From Candidatus Aminicenantota bacterium (GTDB lineage: Bacteria; Acidobacteriota; Aminicenantia; Aminicenantales; Saccharicenantaceae), in NCBI GenBank assembly GCA_014360005.1, contig JACIYI010000003.1, positions 62,001 through 126,000 of the forward strand: a stretch of DNA of 64,000 nt, read 5' to 3'. Both the position numbers and the translations under genes were made by a program. How positions within the stretch are numbered: position 1 is the first letter of the stretch; every line of letters begins with the position of its first letter. Of this stretch, positions 43,927-52,865 are shown piece by piece. The notes below the pieces were generated by a model. That model was not told where the DNA came from, searched no databases, and worked only from the letters and a program-made list of their open reading frames with translations.

Positions 43927-46017
43927 TTATTGGCTCTTTTTTAATTCTTCCAGCCAGGATTTGATGCTCGGCTGGTCTGGTAGAAGGGACAGGGATTTTT
44001 CCAGAAATCTTATGGCTTGCTCCCTCTCCCCCAGGTTCTGATAAACCTCGGCCGCCAGGTTAAGGACACTGACTTCTGTGGCCTCGGCCAGCAAACCATC
44101 AATGTAGGTTCTGGCCGCCGGCCAATCCTTCAGCCTGGCATAGTCCAGGGCAATGACCTTGGCTGCTTCCCGGTCCCTGGTAGCTTCATAAACTTTGAGC
44201 GCGGACGATAAAGAAGACCTATAATCCCCGAGACCAAACAGCGTCCGGGCCAGCAGTAACCGGCTCTCCGGCTCTTCCTGGCCGGCCAGAATTTGTTCCA
44301 GAATTCTCCTGGCCTCCTGGTAATTACCTCTGAGAAAGTGCTGGGCGGCCAGAATTCTCAGGAATTCCGGAGATGGCAGCGGCCGGTGGACCCGGCCCAA
44401 AACCCAGGGGGCAGTCGGGGCCGGCTGGGGCAGCACAATCAAGTTTTCCCTGGCGGCTTCGACTGTCTGGTTCTTATCCAGCAGCGATAATTCCACCCGA
44501 TAATAGCCCGGCTTGACCTGACTTAAATCAACCGGTTCCAGATTTATGGTCCCCTCGGTCGTGAGCATTTCACGCAGCAGCCTGGTCTGGCATTCCGGGC
44601 TGGCCGACGTGTCCAGACTTCTCAAACAGAACTGCACCCTGGCTTCAGACGACAGCCCCTCGGAATGTAAAAGCCGGCAATACATCCGGAGCTTTTCTGT
44701 GGGGGAGAATTCATTACGGGCGCTGACCAGGTATTCCTGGCCATGGAAAGAGAAAGCCTTCACCCGACCGCCGGGGAGAGGGCTGGCCGCATGGTATAGA
44801 ACGAGCGGACTCAGGTACTGAACGGTGGAGGACTCCGGGACCTTCAGGCTGGTTTCCCAGGAGGTGAAATCCCTGGCCGTCTTATTTTTTAAGAGAATCA
44901 ACAGCTTGTAATCTCCCGGAAGGACCGGGAAGAGGTCCTGGAAAGCCAATCTCTGCCTGGCCCTGGTTTCAAACTGTTCCCGGTTTAATCGGAGTGGTAC
45001 TTCTTCGGTCCGGTTCAGGACCGGGTTGCCGTTTAAGTCTTCCAGCCTGATGGTCAGCTCATAGATGGCTGCATAAACCCCGTTAGTTTCGGCAAAATTG
45101 ATCCGGTCGGGTTCAATCGTCCAGTGCACAAAAAAACCCTGTCCTTCGGGCCAGACCCGGGCCAGGGCGCTGGAGGTTATGAAATTGTGGGAATAATCCA
45201 CCTCCACCAGGTCTTTATAATTCAGGTAATTTCGGGCATAAGCCGGGGAAAATTTTTTCTCCGGGAGGGATTTGATGGTGGCGATGATGGTCTGGGAAGA
45301 GAGGGAGCTGAACCCTTCCTGGCTTTCTTCCGGCAAATAGCTCAGAGCGGCTTTCCCCAGTTCGGCGTTGATGGCTTTGATTATGTCCAGGGCCTTGCTT
45401 CTGGTCAGCTGGGTGGAAGACATGGAGGGAATTACCAGCTTTTCCGGGCCTTCGACCCCCGGGTAGTAAAGGCGATAATCGCCGGAGCCCTCGGGCTGGT
45501 AGAAAATAAGGTAAAAATATCCGGGCAGCCCGTATTTTGGGTCGCCCTGGTAAAACCACAGTTCCATCGGCCAGATATCCGACTGGGTGGCAAAGACCTG
45601 GCGCTCCCGTGGTTTTCCCAGCAGAAGATAATAATATCCGCGTTCAGTCAGGCACCCCCTTTTGGATGAGCCGATACTGAAATACCTGTCGGCAAAATGG
45701 ACCCGTTCCAGGTACTCCCGGTAGAATTCATTTTCATTGGTATCGGGGTTGGGGTCCCTGACCTTCCAGAAAAGATTGATGAACCGGTCGCGTTCCTGTT
45801 CGGTTTTTAGCTTGAAAAAGACTTCTTTTTCGGTCTGGGTGATAATCGGGGTAACTATCTCCAGCCAGTCTCTCTGGGCCGGGGTCAGGCTGTTGATAGC
45901 CTCTTTTTGTTTCTGGCCGGCAGCCAGAGGGGCAGAGAGAAAGCTCCAGGAAAGGAAACCCAGGATCAGGAATATTCTTATAAGTTTGTTTAATTGGTTT
46001 TTTCGGTTATCATACAT
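43927..46017 (-). CDS. GWxTD-domain secreted protein with C-terminal TPR repeats
   Basis: About 696 residues. A signal peptide (hydrophobic stretch about 14-32) is followed by a GWxTD-type domain (about 40-190). Its hallmark here reads GCLTERGYYYLLLGKP instead of GW-x-TD, followed by the usual ELWFYQ and FYLIFYQPEG. A central beta-rich region (about 285-500) and TPR-like helices (about 560-690) come next. GWxTD proteins are frequent in Acidobacteriota and Ignavibacteria and of unknown function. The start is uncertain: ATG at 46017 or TTG at 46026, neither with a good Shine-Dalgarno. It is divergent from the TonB receptor. Confidence 0.78.
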   Translation of the reverse strand: MYDNRKNQLNKLIRIFLILGFLSWSFLSAPLAAGQKQKEAINSLTPAQRDWLEIVTPIITQTEKEVFFKLKTEQERDRFINLFWKVRDPNPDTNENEFYREYLERVHFADRYFSIGSSKRGCLTERGYYYLLLGKPRERQVFATQSDIWPMELWFYQGDPKYGLPGYFYLIFYQPEGSGDYRLYYPGVEGPEKLVIPSMSSTQLTRSKALDIIKAINAELGKAALSYLPEESQEGFSSLSSQTIIATIKSLPEKKFSPAYARNYLNYKDLVEVDYSHNFITSSALARVWPEGQGFFVHWTIEPDRINFAETNGVYAAIYELTIRLEDLNGNPVLNRTEEVPLRLNREQFETRARQRLAFQDLFPVLPGDYKLLILLKNKTARDFTSWETSLKVPESSTVQYLSPLVLYHAASPLPGGRVKAFSFHGQEYLVSARNEFSPTEKLRMYCRLLHSEGLSSEARVQFCLRSLDTSASPECQTRLLREMLTTEGTINLEPVDLSQVKPGYYRVELSLLDKNQTVEAARENLIVLPQPAPTAPWVLGRVHRPLPSPEFLRILAAQHFLRGNYQEARRILEQILAGQEEPESRLLLARTLFGLGDYRSSLSSALKVYEATRDREAAKVIALDYARLKDWPAARTYIDGLLAEATEVSVLNLAAEVYQNLGEREQAIRFLEKSLSLLPDQPSIKSWLEELKKSQ

Positions 46018-46026
46018 TGTTAGCAA

Positions 46027-46443
46027 CCGCTTAAAATCCTTTCCAGATTTGAGTCTGGTCTTAATCTGAACTCCGGTCCCTCAATGATCAGCCGCACTGT
46101 CCTTAGATTTTATTCTATCAAATTTTTATAGATTATTCTTCATTATGCAAATTAGAAATGAAAACCAGCCGGAACCATCGACTTTAATATTTCCCTTTCA
46201 TTATTGAAAACGCTGCTGGCGAGATTTAGTTACTTTAAGGCAGAGCTTAAAATTTTTTTTTGCCAGAAACGATTCTTAGAGAATTTAGTAGATAAATAAT
46301 TATAGAATTCTTGAAGAATTAACCCCTATAATGTATTCGCTTTTTTGGATTAGAGCCGTCCAAATAATTGAATATTCTGACCAAGGCAGACTTTCTTTTT
46401 TGATAAGTTCTTGATTATAAATTAGTTAAAAAATAACTTTCCC
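46027..46443. other. Long AT-rich divergent regulatory region
   Basis: About 420 bases of unusually AT-rich DNA between the GWxTD gene and the TonB receptor. It holds two related palindromes (46272-46284 and 46306-46320) and leads into a sigma-54 promoter. No coding frame is credible. Confidence 0.6.
46272..46320. promoter_or_regulatory. Pair of ATTCT/AGAAT palindromes, possible activator sites
   Basis: ATTCT-TAG-AGAAT at 46272-46284 and the perfect AATTCTT-G-AAGAATT at 46306-46320. Their centres are about 35 bases apart (near three helical turns) and 130-170 bases before the -24 element, a fit for an enhancer-binding activator. Confidence 0.45.
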
Positions 46444-46459
46444 TGGCATAAAAATTGCT
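46444..46459 (+). promoter_or_regulatory. Sigma-54 promoter of the TonB receptor gene
   Basis: TGGCAT-N5-TTGCT, with GG (46445-46446) and GC (46457-46458) exactly ten bases apart. Predicted start is near 46470, giving a leader of about 150 bases. Confidence 0.7.
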
Positions 46460-46620
46460 TTGCATAAATAAAGAAATAGTGTTATTTTAATTTCGATATT
46501 GTAATGGGAAAGGAAACTTCAATCTTAGAAAAAAAGGAGGTGAGAAAAAGAGAAGAGACGAATTGGCCTGGTTTTTTAAGGAAAAAGGCAAAAGTTAATT
46601 TCCTAAAAGGAGGAGAAAGA

Positions 46621-49383
46621 TTGGTTAAAAAAGTTTTTGTTCCATTATTGATCATTCTGTTCCTGGCTCCTCTGGCTTTCTCCCAGTCACGAGAAACAGG
46701 TGCCATCACCGGAACGGTGACCGATGAATCAGGTTCGCCCCTTCCCGGTGTGACCGTGACCATTTCCGGTCCGGCGCTGATGGGCACCAGGTCTTCGGTG
46801 ACTGATGCCAGGGGTGTCTACCGTTTCCCGGCCCTGCCGCCAGGAACCTACACCCTCAAGGCAGAACTCCAGGGTTTCAGAGACGTGGTTAACACCAACG
46901 TCCGCTTGACCACGACCACAACCCTGACGGTTGACCTGACCATGAAGCAGGCCACCCTGGAAGAAGAAGTGACCGTTGTGGCCAAATCGCCAACGGTTGA
47001 CGTTAAGTCGACCGAAACCGCTTCCGTGGCTCTGACCAACGAAATCCTGCGGAACATGCCCTACAGCCAGTTCACCTCCGACATCGTCAACATGGCGCCG
47101 GGCGTCACCAACAACGTGGCCTTCGGAGCTTCCCAGAACACCGGTATTGCCTACACCATGGACGGGGTCAACGTGGCCGACCCGGAAGCCGGCTCGGCCT
47201 GGGTTTTTTCCGACCACAACATCATCGAAGAAGCCAAGATTATGGGCGTGGGCCTGCCGGCAGAATACGGAAACTTCACCGGAGTTATTTTCAACCTGAT
47301 TACCAAATCCGGCGGCAACAATTTCTCCGGTCATATGGAATTCGATTTTCAGGGCAAAAGAACGGACAAGCCGAAAGGACTGTGGGGCACCACCAATAAT
47401 GCTGCCTACATCGACGATTTCCCTTCATTAACCTCGCCCCTGCTTAAACTGATGGATGCAAATGCCCACCTGGGTGGACCGATTATCCCTGACAAGCTGT
47501 GGTTCTATGTCGGACTCCAGTATTACCGCACCTGGCGCTATCCCACCGGCTTCCCCGAGGCCGTTGATTACAAGCAGCCCAGAGGTTTCCTCAAGTTATC
47601 CTCCCAGCTACCAAACCTGAGCATGACCGGCTCAGTCCAGATTGATACCTATAACGGGATCAACCGGGGAGCCGGAGCCACTGTTTCGCCTGAAGCTACC
47701 GTTACCCAGAAATCCCCCGAAGTGGTCGGCAACTTCAGCCTGACCAAGATTTTCAGCTCCAATACTTTCCTGGATGTCAAAGCTGCTTATTTCTGGGGCT
47801 ATTACTACCTGGATCCAGAAGTCGGTATGTCCCCCTACATGCATTTTGATTTCGCCGACAACTTCCAGCGCTACAGCTCCGGGTGGTTTTATTACGCCGA
47901 CAGGCAGCGCTTCCAGGCTAACGCCAACCTGAGCCATTACGTAGAAGATTTTTATGGCTCCCATGACTTTAAGTTTGGCGCTGAGATCGAGCGGTCCATG
48001 GCCCGCAGCCGCTACGGTTTTACCGGTGAAGGCGGAGAACTGGGCGACCACGTTCAATACTACGATTATTACGGTTATCCCTACCTGGCCTATCAATACG
48101 ATGGTTACGACATCAACACCAGGTATACCAGGCTGGAAGTTTTCGCTCAGGATGCCTGGCAGGTGACCAAAAGGCTTAACATCAACGCCGGAGTCAGGTT
48201 CAGCCTGTACTGGGGCCAGGTCAAAGGTATTCCCGGAAATGTTTATACCAACAACAGAATTTCCCCCCGCCTCGGCTTCACCTTCGACCTGTTCGGGGAT
48301 AAGAGCACCATCCTGAAAGCCCATTACGGCCACTTCTCCGAAGCCATGCTCACCGCCTACCATGACCGGATGAATCCCCCATCAGCTTACAGCAGCTTCA
48401 ACGGATATTACTATGATTGGTATGATGACGACGAAGACGGAATTTATGACGAGTGGCTCCTGTGGTTTTCCATTCCCCACGACCAGTACCTGATGGATTC
48501 AGACATCAAGCATCCTTACATGATCCAGTGGACGGTCAGTCTGGAACGGGAAATCTTCAAGGACACTTCCTTCAGCATCAGCTACATCAACCGCCGCTGG
48601 AAGAATTCGATCGGACCCATTGACCTCAACGCCGATTACATCCCACAAACGGTAACCGTGGACAGCTTTGGAACCTACACGGTGTACGAAAGAACCCTGG
48701 AAACCCTGGAAACTCCTCAGTACTATATCACCAACCTCGACCGGGTGTACCAGGACTATCCCTGGATTCTGGAGAAACCCTACCGCCGGTACCATGGCAT
48801 CCAGTTCATGTTCAACAAGAGATTTTCCAACCGGTGGCAGTTGCTGGCTTCTTACACCCTGTCCAAAGCCTGGGGTACCACCGATAACGGCTTTGCCGAC
48901 GACATCGGTTATGGCGGCAATGTCTACGACCCGAATTTCTGGATAAACAGCGATGGCAACTCCACTTACGACCCGACCCACATGATCAAGGTCCAGGGTA
49001 CCTATGTCATTCCCAAGATCGAGCTGAGTGTTAACGTCTACTACCACGGAATTACCGGCAATGCCTGGACCACCCGTTATCGGACTTCACGTTTCAACCA
49101 GGGGAGAATCACTTTCTTTATTGAGCCCAGAGGCTCCCAGCACTACCCGATGGACCACCAGGTTGACATCAGGCTGGAGAAGATTTTCACCTTCGCCAGC
49201 AAGTACCGGCTCGGTCTGATGGTTGACGTCTTTAACCTGCTCAATTCTGACACCATCACCTCCTGGGGCACCCGCTGGATGTACGACTGGGATCCGACCA
49301 TTTATCCTTCCACTAATGGTCACCAGCTCTACGGTCTGGTCAACGCCAGACAGGCTCGAGTTGGAATCCGTCTGATCTTCTGA
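46621..49383 (+). CDS. TonB-dependent receptor, Oar-like, with carboxypeptidase-regulatory domain
   Basis: Outer-membrane receptor of 920 residues. I chose the TTG at 46621 because AGGAGG precedes it and a signal peptide follows at once (VKKVFVPLLIILFLAPLAF, then SQS). After a carboxypeptidase-regulatory domain (about 25-105: ITGTVTDESGSPLPGVTVTI) comes a plug (ITNEILRNMPYSQFTSDIVN, then GVNVADPEAGS) and a 22-strand-type barrel rich in Tyr and Trp. It ends in RVGIRLIF, a classic C-terminal aromatic barrel strand. The ligand is unknown; related Oar/SusC-like proteins take up peptides, glycans or adhesins. It has a sigma-54 promoter and a strong terminator, so it is monocistronic. Confidence 0.9.
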   Translation: MVKKVFVPLLIILFLAPLAFSQSRETGAITGTVTDESGSPLPGVTVTISGPALMGTRSSVTDARGVYRFPALPPGTYTLKAELQGFRDVVNTNVRLTTTTTLTVDLTMKQATLEEEVTVVAKSPTVDVKSTETASVALTNEILRNMPYSQFTSDIVNMAPGVTNNVAFGASQNTGIAYTMDGVNVADPEAGSAWVFSDHNIIEEAKIMGVGLPAEYGNFTGVIFNLITKSGGNNFSGHMEFDFQGKRTDKPKGLWGTTNNAAYIDDFPSLTSPLLKLMDANAHLGGPIIPDKLWFYVGLQYYRTWRYPTGFPEAVDYKQPRGFLKLSSQLPNLSMTGSVQIDTYNGINRGAGATVSPEATVTQKSPEVVGNFSLTKIFSSNTFLDVKAAYFWGYYYLDPEVGMSPYMHFDFADNFQRYSSGWFYYADRQRFQANANLSHYVEDFYGSHDFKFGAEIERSMARSRYGFTGEGGELGDHVQYYDYYGYPYLAYQYDGYDINTRYTRLEVFAQDAWQVTKRLNINAGVRFSLYWGQVKGIPGNVYTNNRISPRLGFTFDLFGDKSTILKAHYGHFSEAMLTAYHDRMNPPSAYSSFNGYYYDWYDDDEDGIYDEWLLWFSIPHDQYLMDSDIKHPYMIQWTVSLEREIFKDTSFSISYINRRWKNSIGPIDLNADYIPQTVTVDSFGTYTVYERTLETLETPQYYITNLDRVYQDYPWILEKPYRRYHGIQFMFNKRFSNRWQLLASYTLSKAWGTTDNGFADDIGYGGNVYDPNFWINSDGNSTYDPTHMIKVQGTYVIPKIELSVNVYYHGITGNAWTTRYRTSRFNQGRITFFIEPRGSQHYPMDHQVDIRLEKIFTFASKYRLGLMVDVFNLLNSDTITSWGTRWMYDWDPTIYPSTNGHQLYGLVNARQARVGIRLIF

Positions 49384-49403
49384 TAATTCAGAGCTCAAGT
49401 CCG

Positions 49404-49436
49404 GGGGCGGCGGAGAAATCCGCCGCCCCTTTTTTT
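49404..49436 (+). terminator. Intrinsic terminator after the TonB receptor
   Basis: Perfect 11-bp stem GGGGCGGCGGA / TCCGCCGCCCC (49404-49414 with 49419-49429), GAAA tetraloop, then seven T. Confidence 0.93.
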
Positions 49437-49441
49437 ATCTG

Positions 49442-49450
49442 TGCTATAAT
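49442..49450 (+). promoter_or_regulatory. Extended -10 promoter of the sulfatase-fold gene
   Basis: TGC-TATAAT (extended -10) directly after the terminator. The ATG at 49459 lies 8 bases behind the -10 box, a leaderless layout. Confidence 0.45.
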
Positions 49451-49458
49451 TAGGACTG

Positions 49459-51759
49459 ATGAAAAAAGGGTTGATTCTGTTGCTGGCTATAGCTCTGGCG
49501 GGGCTCTCTACCTTCATTTTCTTATCCAGGGATTCCGGGCTCAAATCGGTTCGCGGTCAGAAGAACTTCAATATCATCTTGATTACGGTAGATACCCTCA
49601 GAGCCGACCGTCTCGGCTGCTATGGCTTTACCCCAAACGTTACCCCGACTATGGACAGGATGGCCGCCTCCGGGGTGCGCTTTGAAAACTGCATTGCCCA
49701 GACCCCGCTAACCCTGCCTTCCCATACCACCATCCTGACCGGCACTCTACCAATTTACCACGGCGTTCGTGACAACGGCGGCTTTGTCGTCCCGCCCCAG
49801 CTCCAGACCCTGGCCGAAGCTTTTAAGACCGCCGGGTATAAGACGGCGGCTTTTGTCTCCGCCTATGTGCTCGATTCCAAGTGGGGTCTTAACCAGGGTT
49901 TTGATTATTACTTCGACCGCTTTGACCTGGGGCGCTTTGAGAAAATCTCCCTGGGTGAGGTCCAGCGCCGGGCTGAAGAAACAATAGACGAGGCCCTGAA
50001 CTGGCTGGAAAAGAATAAATCTCAAAAATTTTTCGCCTGGATTCATCTCTATGACCCGCACACTCCCTATGAACCCCCCGAACCTTTCAAATCCCAGTTT
50101 GCCGACCGCCCCTACCTGGGCGAGATTGCCTACACCGATAGCCAGTTAGCCCGCTTCTGGAATTTCCTGGAAAAAGAGCAACTGCTCAATAACCTGTTCC
50201 TGGTGCTGGCTTCTGACCACGGCGAAAGCCTGGGAGAACATGGCGAGACCACTCACGGCTTCTTTGTCTACCAGGAAGGTATTCATGTGCCCCTCATTTT
50301 TGTCACTCCTTTTGAGCGCTTCCAGGGCAAGACTTACTCGGGGGTAGTAACCCTGGCCGATATCATGCCCTCCCTGCTGGAGATGACCGGCTTACCTGTC
50401 CCGGCTGAAGTCCAGGGCCAGAGCCTGGTCCGCTACTTCAGCGGCCGAAAAAAACCGGTCGATAACCTGGTCTACTCCGAGACTTTCTACCCCCGTTACC
50501 ACTACGGCTGGTCTGAACTGCGCAGTTTTCAGAATAACCGCTATAAGTTAATTATTGCCCCGGTCCCCGAGCTCTACGACCTCAAAGTCGACCCGGACGA
50601 GCAGAAAAACCTGGTTTACATAGAAAAGAAAATCTACCAGGAACTGACCAGGCTGGCTGAAGACTTCGAGAAAAAAGCCGGAGACAGTGCCCTCGAACCA
50701 GATTTCGCCTCGGTGGATGAAGAGACCAGAGAAAAGCTAGCGGCCCTGGGCTACCTCGGTTCCTTCGTCGACCCCTCCAAACTGGCCGGGAAAAAACTGG
50801 CCGACCCGAAAGATAAAATCAACATCTTCAATGAAATCTCCCGGGCCCGGGAAACGGGGATGGCCGGAAACTTTGAAGAAGCCATAGCCACCCTCAAAAA
50901 AATCCTGGAAGAAGACCCGACCATTAGCGACGGTTTTTTTGCCCTGGGCAACGTTTATTTCAAAGCCCGAAAGTTTCAGGAAGCGGTGGAAGCCTTCAGC
51001 CGGGCCCTGGAACTTAAGCCCGACGATTCCTTCGCCGTGATCAATGTGGCCAACTGTTACGCTGCTCTTAACCGGCTGGAGATGGCCGAAAAATTCATCC
51101 AGGACCAGGTGCAGCGGGGATTCGACGACCCGCAGTTCTACCACGTGCTGGGAACGCTCTATGCTCTGAGAAACAACTACGATAAAGCCCTGCCTTATTT
51201 TGAGCAATGCCTGAGGAAAAACCCTCGCTCCGCCTCGGCTCACAATGCCATCGCCGCCATCTGCCTCAACCGCGATGACCTGGCCTGTGCCGAACAGCAC
51301 CTGAGGGCGGCCCGGGAACTCAACCCGACCTTGTTAAACCTCCGCTACAACCTGGCCCAGCTTTATGAAAAACAGAACCGGCTGCCAGAAGCCATGGAAC
51401 TTTACCAGCAGGAGATTGCCGACTCCCCCCGCCACTTCAAAGCCCTGTTCAACCTGGCCCGGCTTTACCGGCTGCAGCACCGGGAGCAGGAAGAACTGGA
51501 AACCCTGCAGCGGGCACTCCAGGCCGACCCCAATTTCCCCCTGACCTATTTTTACCTGGCCCGGATTTACCTGCGGCGGGGCGAGCGCTTGCAGGAAGCG
51601 ATTGAGCTGGTGAAAAAGGGCCTGGAACTTAAACCGGAAAAGGAAAACCTGCCGCTGGGCTATTTTCTCCTGGCCGACCTCTATAACCGCCTGGGAAACT
51701 ATGCCGCCTCGGACGAGTATGCCCGCAAGGGACAGCAGCTGGTCAATTCTTCCCGCTGA
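49459..51759 (+). CDS. Alkaline-phosphatase-superfamily (sulfatase-like) hydrolase with TPR tail
   Basis: 766 residues: N-terminal membrane anchor or signal (about 4-22), a sulfatase-fold domain (about 37-420), and about nine TPR repeats (450-760). Metal ligands are visible in ITVDTLRADRLGCYG (D45) and SDHGESLGEHGE. The site where true sulfatases have C/S-x-P-x-R reads T85-L-P-S-H. A threonine cannot be converted to formylglycine, so a phospho-hydrolase or phospho-transferase acting through Thr is more likely. The TPR tail probably docks envelope partners. The gene follows the TonB receptor after a terminator, with its own promoter. Confidence 0.88.
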   Translation: MKKGLILLLAIALAGLSTFIFLSRDSGLKSVRGQKNFNIILITVDTLRADRLGCYGFTPNVTPTMDRMAASGVRFENCIAQTPLTLPSHTTILTGTLPIYHGVRDNGGFVVPPQLQTLAEAFKTAGYKTAAFVSAYVLDSKWGLNQGFDYYFDRFDLGRFEKISLGEVQRRAEETIDEALNWLEKNKSQKFFAWIHLYDPHTPYEPPEPFKSQFADRPYLGEIAYTDSQLARFWNFLEKEQLLNNLFLVLASDHGESLGEHGETTHGFFVYQEGIHVPLIFVTPFERFQGKTYSGVVTLADIMPSLLEMTGLPVPAEVQGQSLVRYFSGRKKPVDNLVYSETFYPRYHYGWSELRSFQNNRYKLIIAPVPELYDLKVDPDEQKNLVYIEKKIYQELTRLAEDFEKKAGDSALEPDFASVDEETREKLAALGYLGSFVDPSKLAGKKLADPKDKINIFNEISRARETGMAGNFEEAIATLKKILEEDPTISDGFFALGNVYFKARKFQEAVEAFSRALELKPDDSFAVINVANCYAALNRLEMAEKFIQDQVQRGFDDPQFYHVLGTLYALRNNYDKALPYFEQCLRKNPRSASAHNAIAAICLNRDDLACAEQHLRAARELNPTLLNLRYNLAQLYEKQNRLPEAMELYQQEIADSPRHFKALFNLARLYRLQHREQEELETLQRALQADPNFPLTYFYLARIYLRRGERLQEAIELVKKGLELKPEKENLPLGYFLLADLYNRLGNYAASDEYARKGQQLVNSSR

Positions 51760-51795
51760 AGGTTCGGCTTCGGTTTTTCTCTGTCCTGAATCCTC

Positions 51796-52725
51796 TCAGA
51801 AATCGAACTTGAGCTTCTTTTCTGATTTCTTATTTTCGGTTCTGTTATTTACCGTTACCGTAAGGCTGAAAGGGGCCTGACCGCTTATTTCTGACTGGAA
51901 TTCCAGGTCGTAGGTCTGGTTGAACCTGTCCTTTAATTCTTCAGGCCTCAGAGAAATTTCAACCGACCGGCTGTCCTCCAGAATTTTCTTGCCGCTGGAA
52001 TCTTCAATTTCAATCTTCACCTCAATCACCGTTTCCAGTCTGTCCTGCTGAGCTTTGAGCCAGATCTGGTTGTAAGGCAGGCTAACCACAATCCGGGCCA
52101 TCCCTTCACCTGTCCGGTCCATCCGGACTTCGAAATCCATGGCCCGGCTGCCCTCAAACATCCGGCCACCGGGTTGATTCCAGCTGACCTGGGTCTGGGT
52201 GATTTCGGCAATCTGCTGGGCGCTGGCCGGGTCCAGCTGATAATTGCCATTCCAGAAGCGGTCGATGAAATAAATCTGGTAAAAACCGTAGTGCCAGATT
52301 TCCACCGGGAAGCCATAAAAACTCTGGCCGCGGGGATAACTTTCCCGGTGGTCCGGCGGCCCGAGCGTTATCCAGATGCGTCCCCGGTCGCTGAGCCAGC
52401 CCTGTTTGCCACCTTCGCCAAAGAGCTTATTGGCCTGGTTAATCCGGATGAAATATTCTTCTTTGAATTCATTGACAGCTGTCTCCGGCACCGGGTCCCG
52501 GCGTTTCCAGAATTCTTCCATGAAGTTTTTTCTCTCCGCGGGCGGCAATTGGAGGAATATCTTTCTCTCCTCGGGGGTGATGGTATACCTGACGGTTGAT
52601 AAAAATTCCTTCTCTTCCGGACTGAGGGTTTTCTCCAGCCGGCGGCTGCTGCAACCGTTTAAAATAAGCAAAACCAGCAGCAGTGAAAGAAAAGCCCAGG
52701 AGATTTTTGGGTTGATTTTCTTCAT
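51796..52725 (-). CDS. GWxTD-domain lipoprotein
   Basis: 309 residues from the ATG at 52725. The signal peptide ends in ILNGCSS with the lipidated cysteine near C25. The domain hallmark reads GWLSDRGRIWITLGPPD, close to the GW-x-TD signature, preceded by the family's FMEEFWKRRDP segment and followed by VEIWHYGFYQIYF. A C-terminal beta-sandwich (about 200-309) completes it. It converges on the sulfatase-fold gene with 36 bases between the stops. It is a shorter paralogue of the protein at 43927-46017. Function is unknown. Confidence 0.82.
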   Translation of the reverse strand: MKKINPKISWAFLSLLLVLLILNGCSSRRLEKTLSPEEKEFLSTVRYTITPEERKIFLQLPPAERKNFMEEFWKRRDPVPETAVNEFKEEYFIRINQANKLFGEGGKQGWLSDRGRIWITLGPPDHRESYPRGQSFYGFPVEIWHYGFYQIYFIDRFWNGNYQLDPASAQQIAEITQTQVSWNQPGGRMFEGSRAMDFEVRMDRTGEGMARIVVSLPYNQIWLKAQQDRLETVIEVKIEIEDSSGKKILEDSRSVEISLRPEELKDRFNQTYDLEFQSEISGQAPFSLTVTVNNRTENKKSEKKLKFDF

Positions 52726-52738
52726 TAATCCCTTTTTT

Positions 52739-52747
52739 ATTATACCA
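52739..52747 (-). promoter_or_regulatory. Possible extended -10 promoter of the GWxTD lipoprotein gene
   Basis: Minus strand TGG-TATAAT with the ATG 13 bases after the -10 box. The -35 is not recognisable, and the leader would be only about six bases. Confidence 0.35.
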
Positions 52748-52808
52748 CAAGCCTGGCTGATGGCCGCCAACCCTTTTTACCCGCCGCTTCCCAGCGGCCA
52801 GCTTTTCC

Positions 52809-52837
52809 TTGACAACCACCGCCCCCAAACCTATATT
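52809..52837 (+). promoter_or_regulatory. Promoter of the DUF151 nuclease gene
   Basis: Perfect TTGACA (52809-52814), 17-base spacer, TATATT (52832-52837). The predicted start near 52844 excludes the longer in-frame TTG, which is part of the -35 box. Confidence 0.7.
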
Positions 52838-52865
52838 AAATTTGTACAGAAAGAGGAAGAGCGGC

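Noticed and set aside
46504-46620. A longer N-terminus for the TonB receptor
   Set aside because: The 39 extra residues are charged and would precede the signal peptide; the TTG at 46621 has a proper Shine-Dalgarno.
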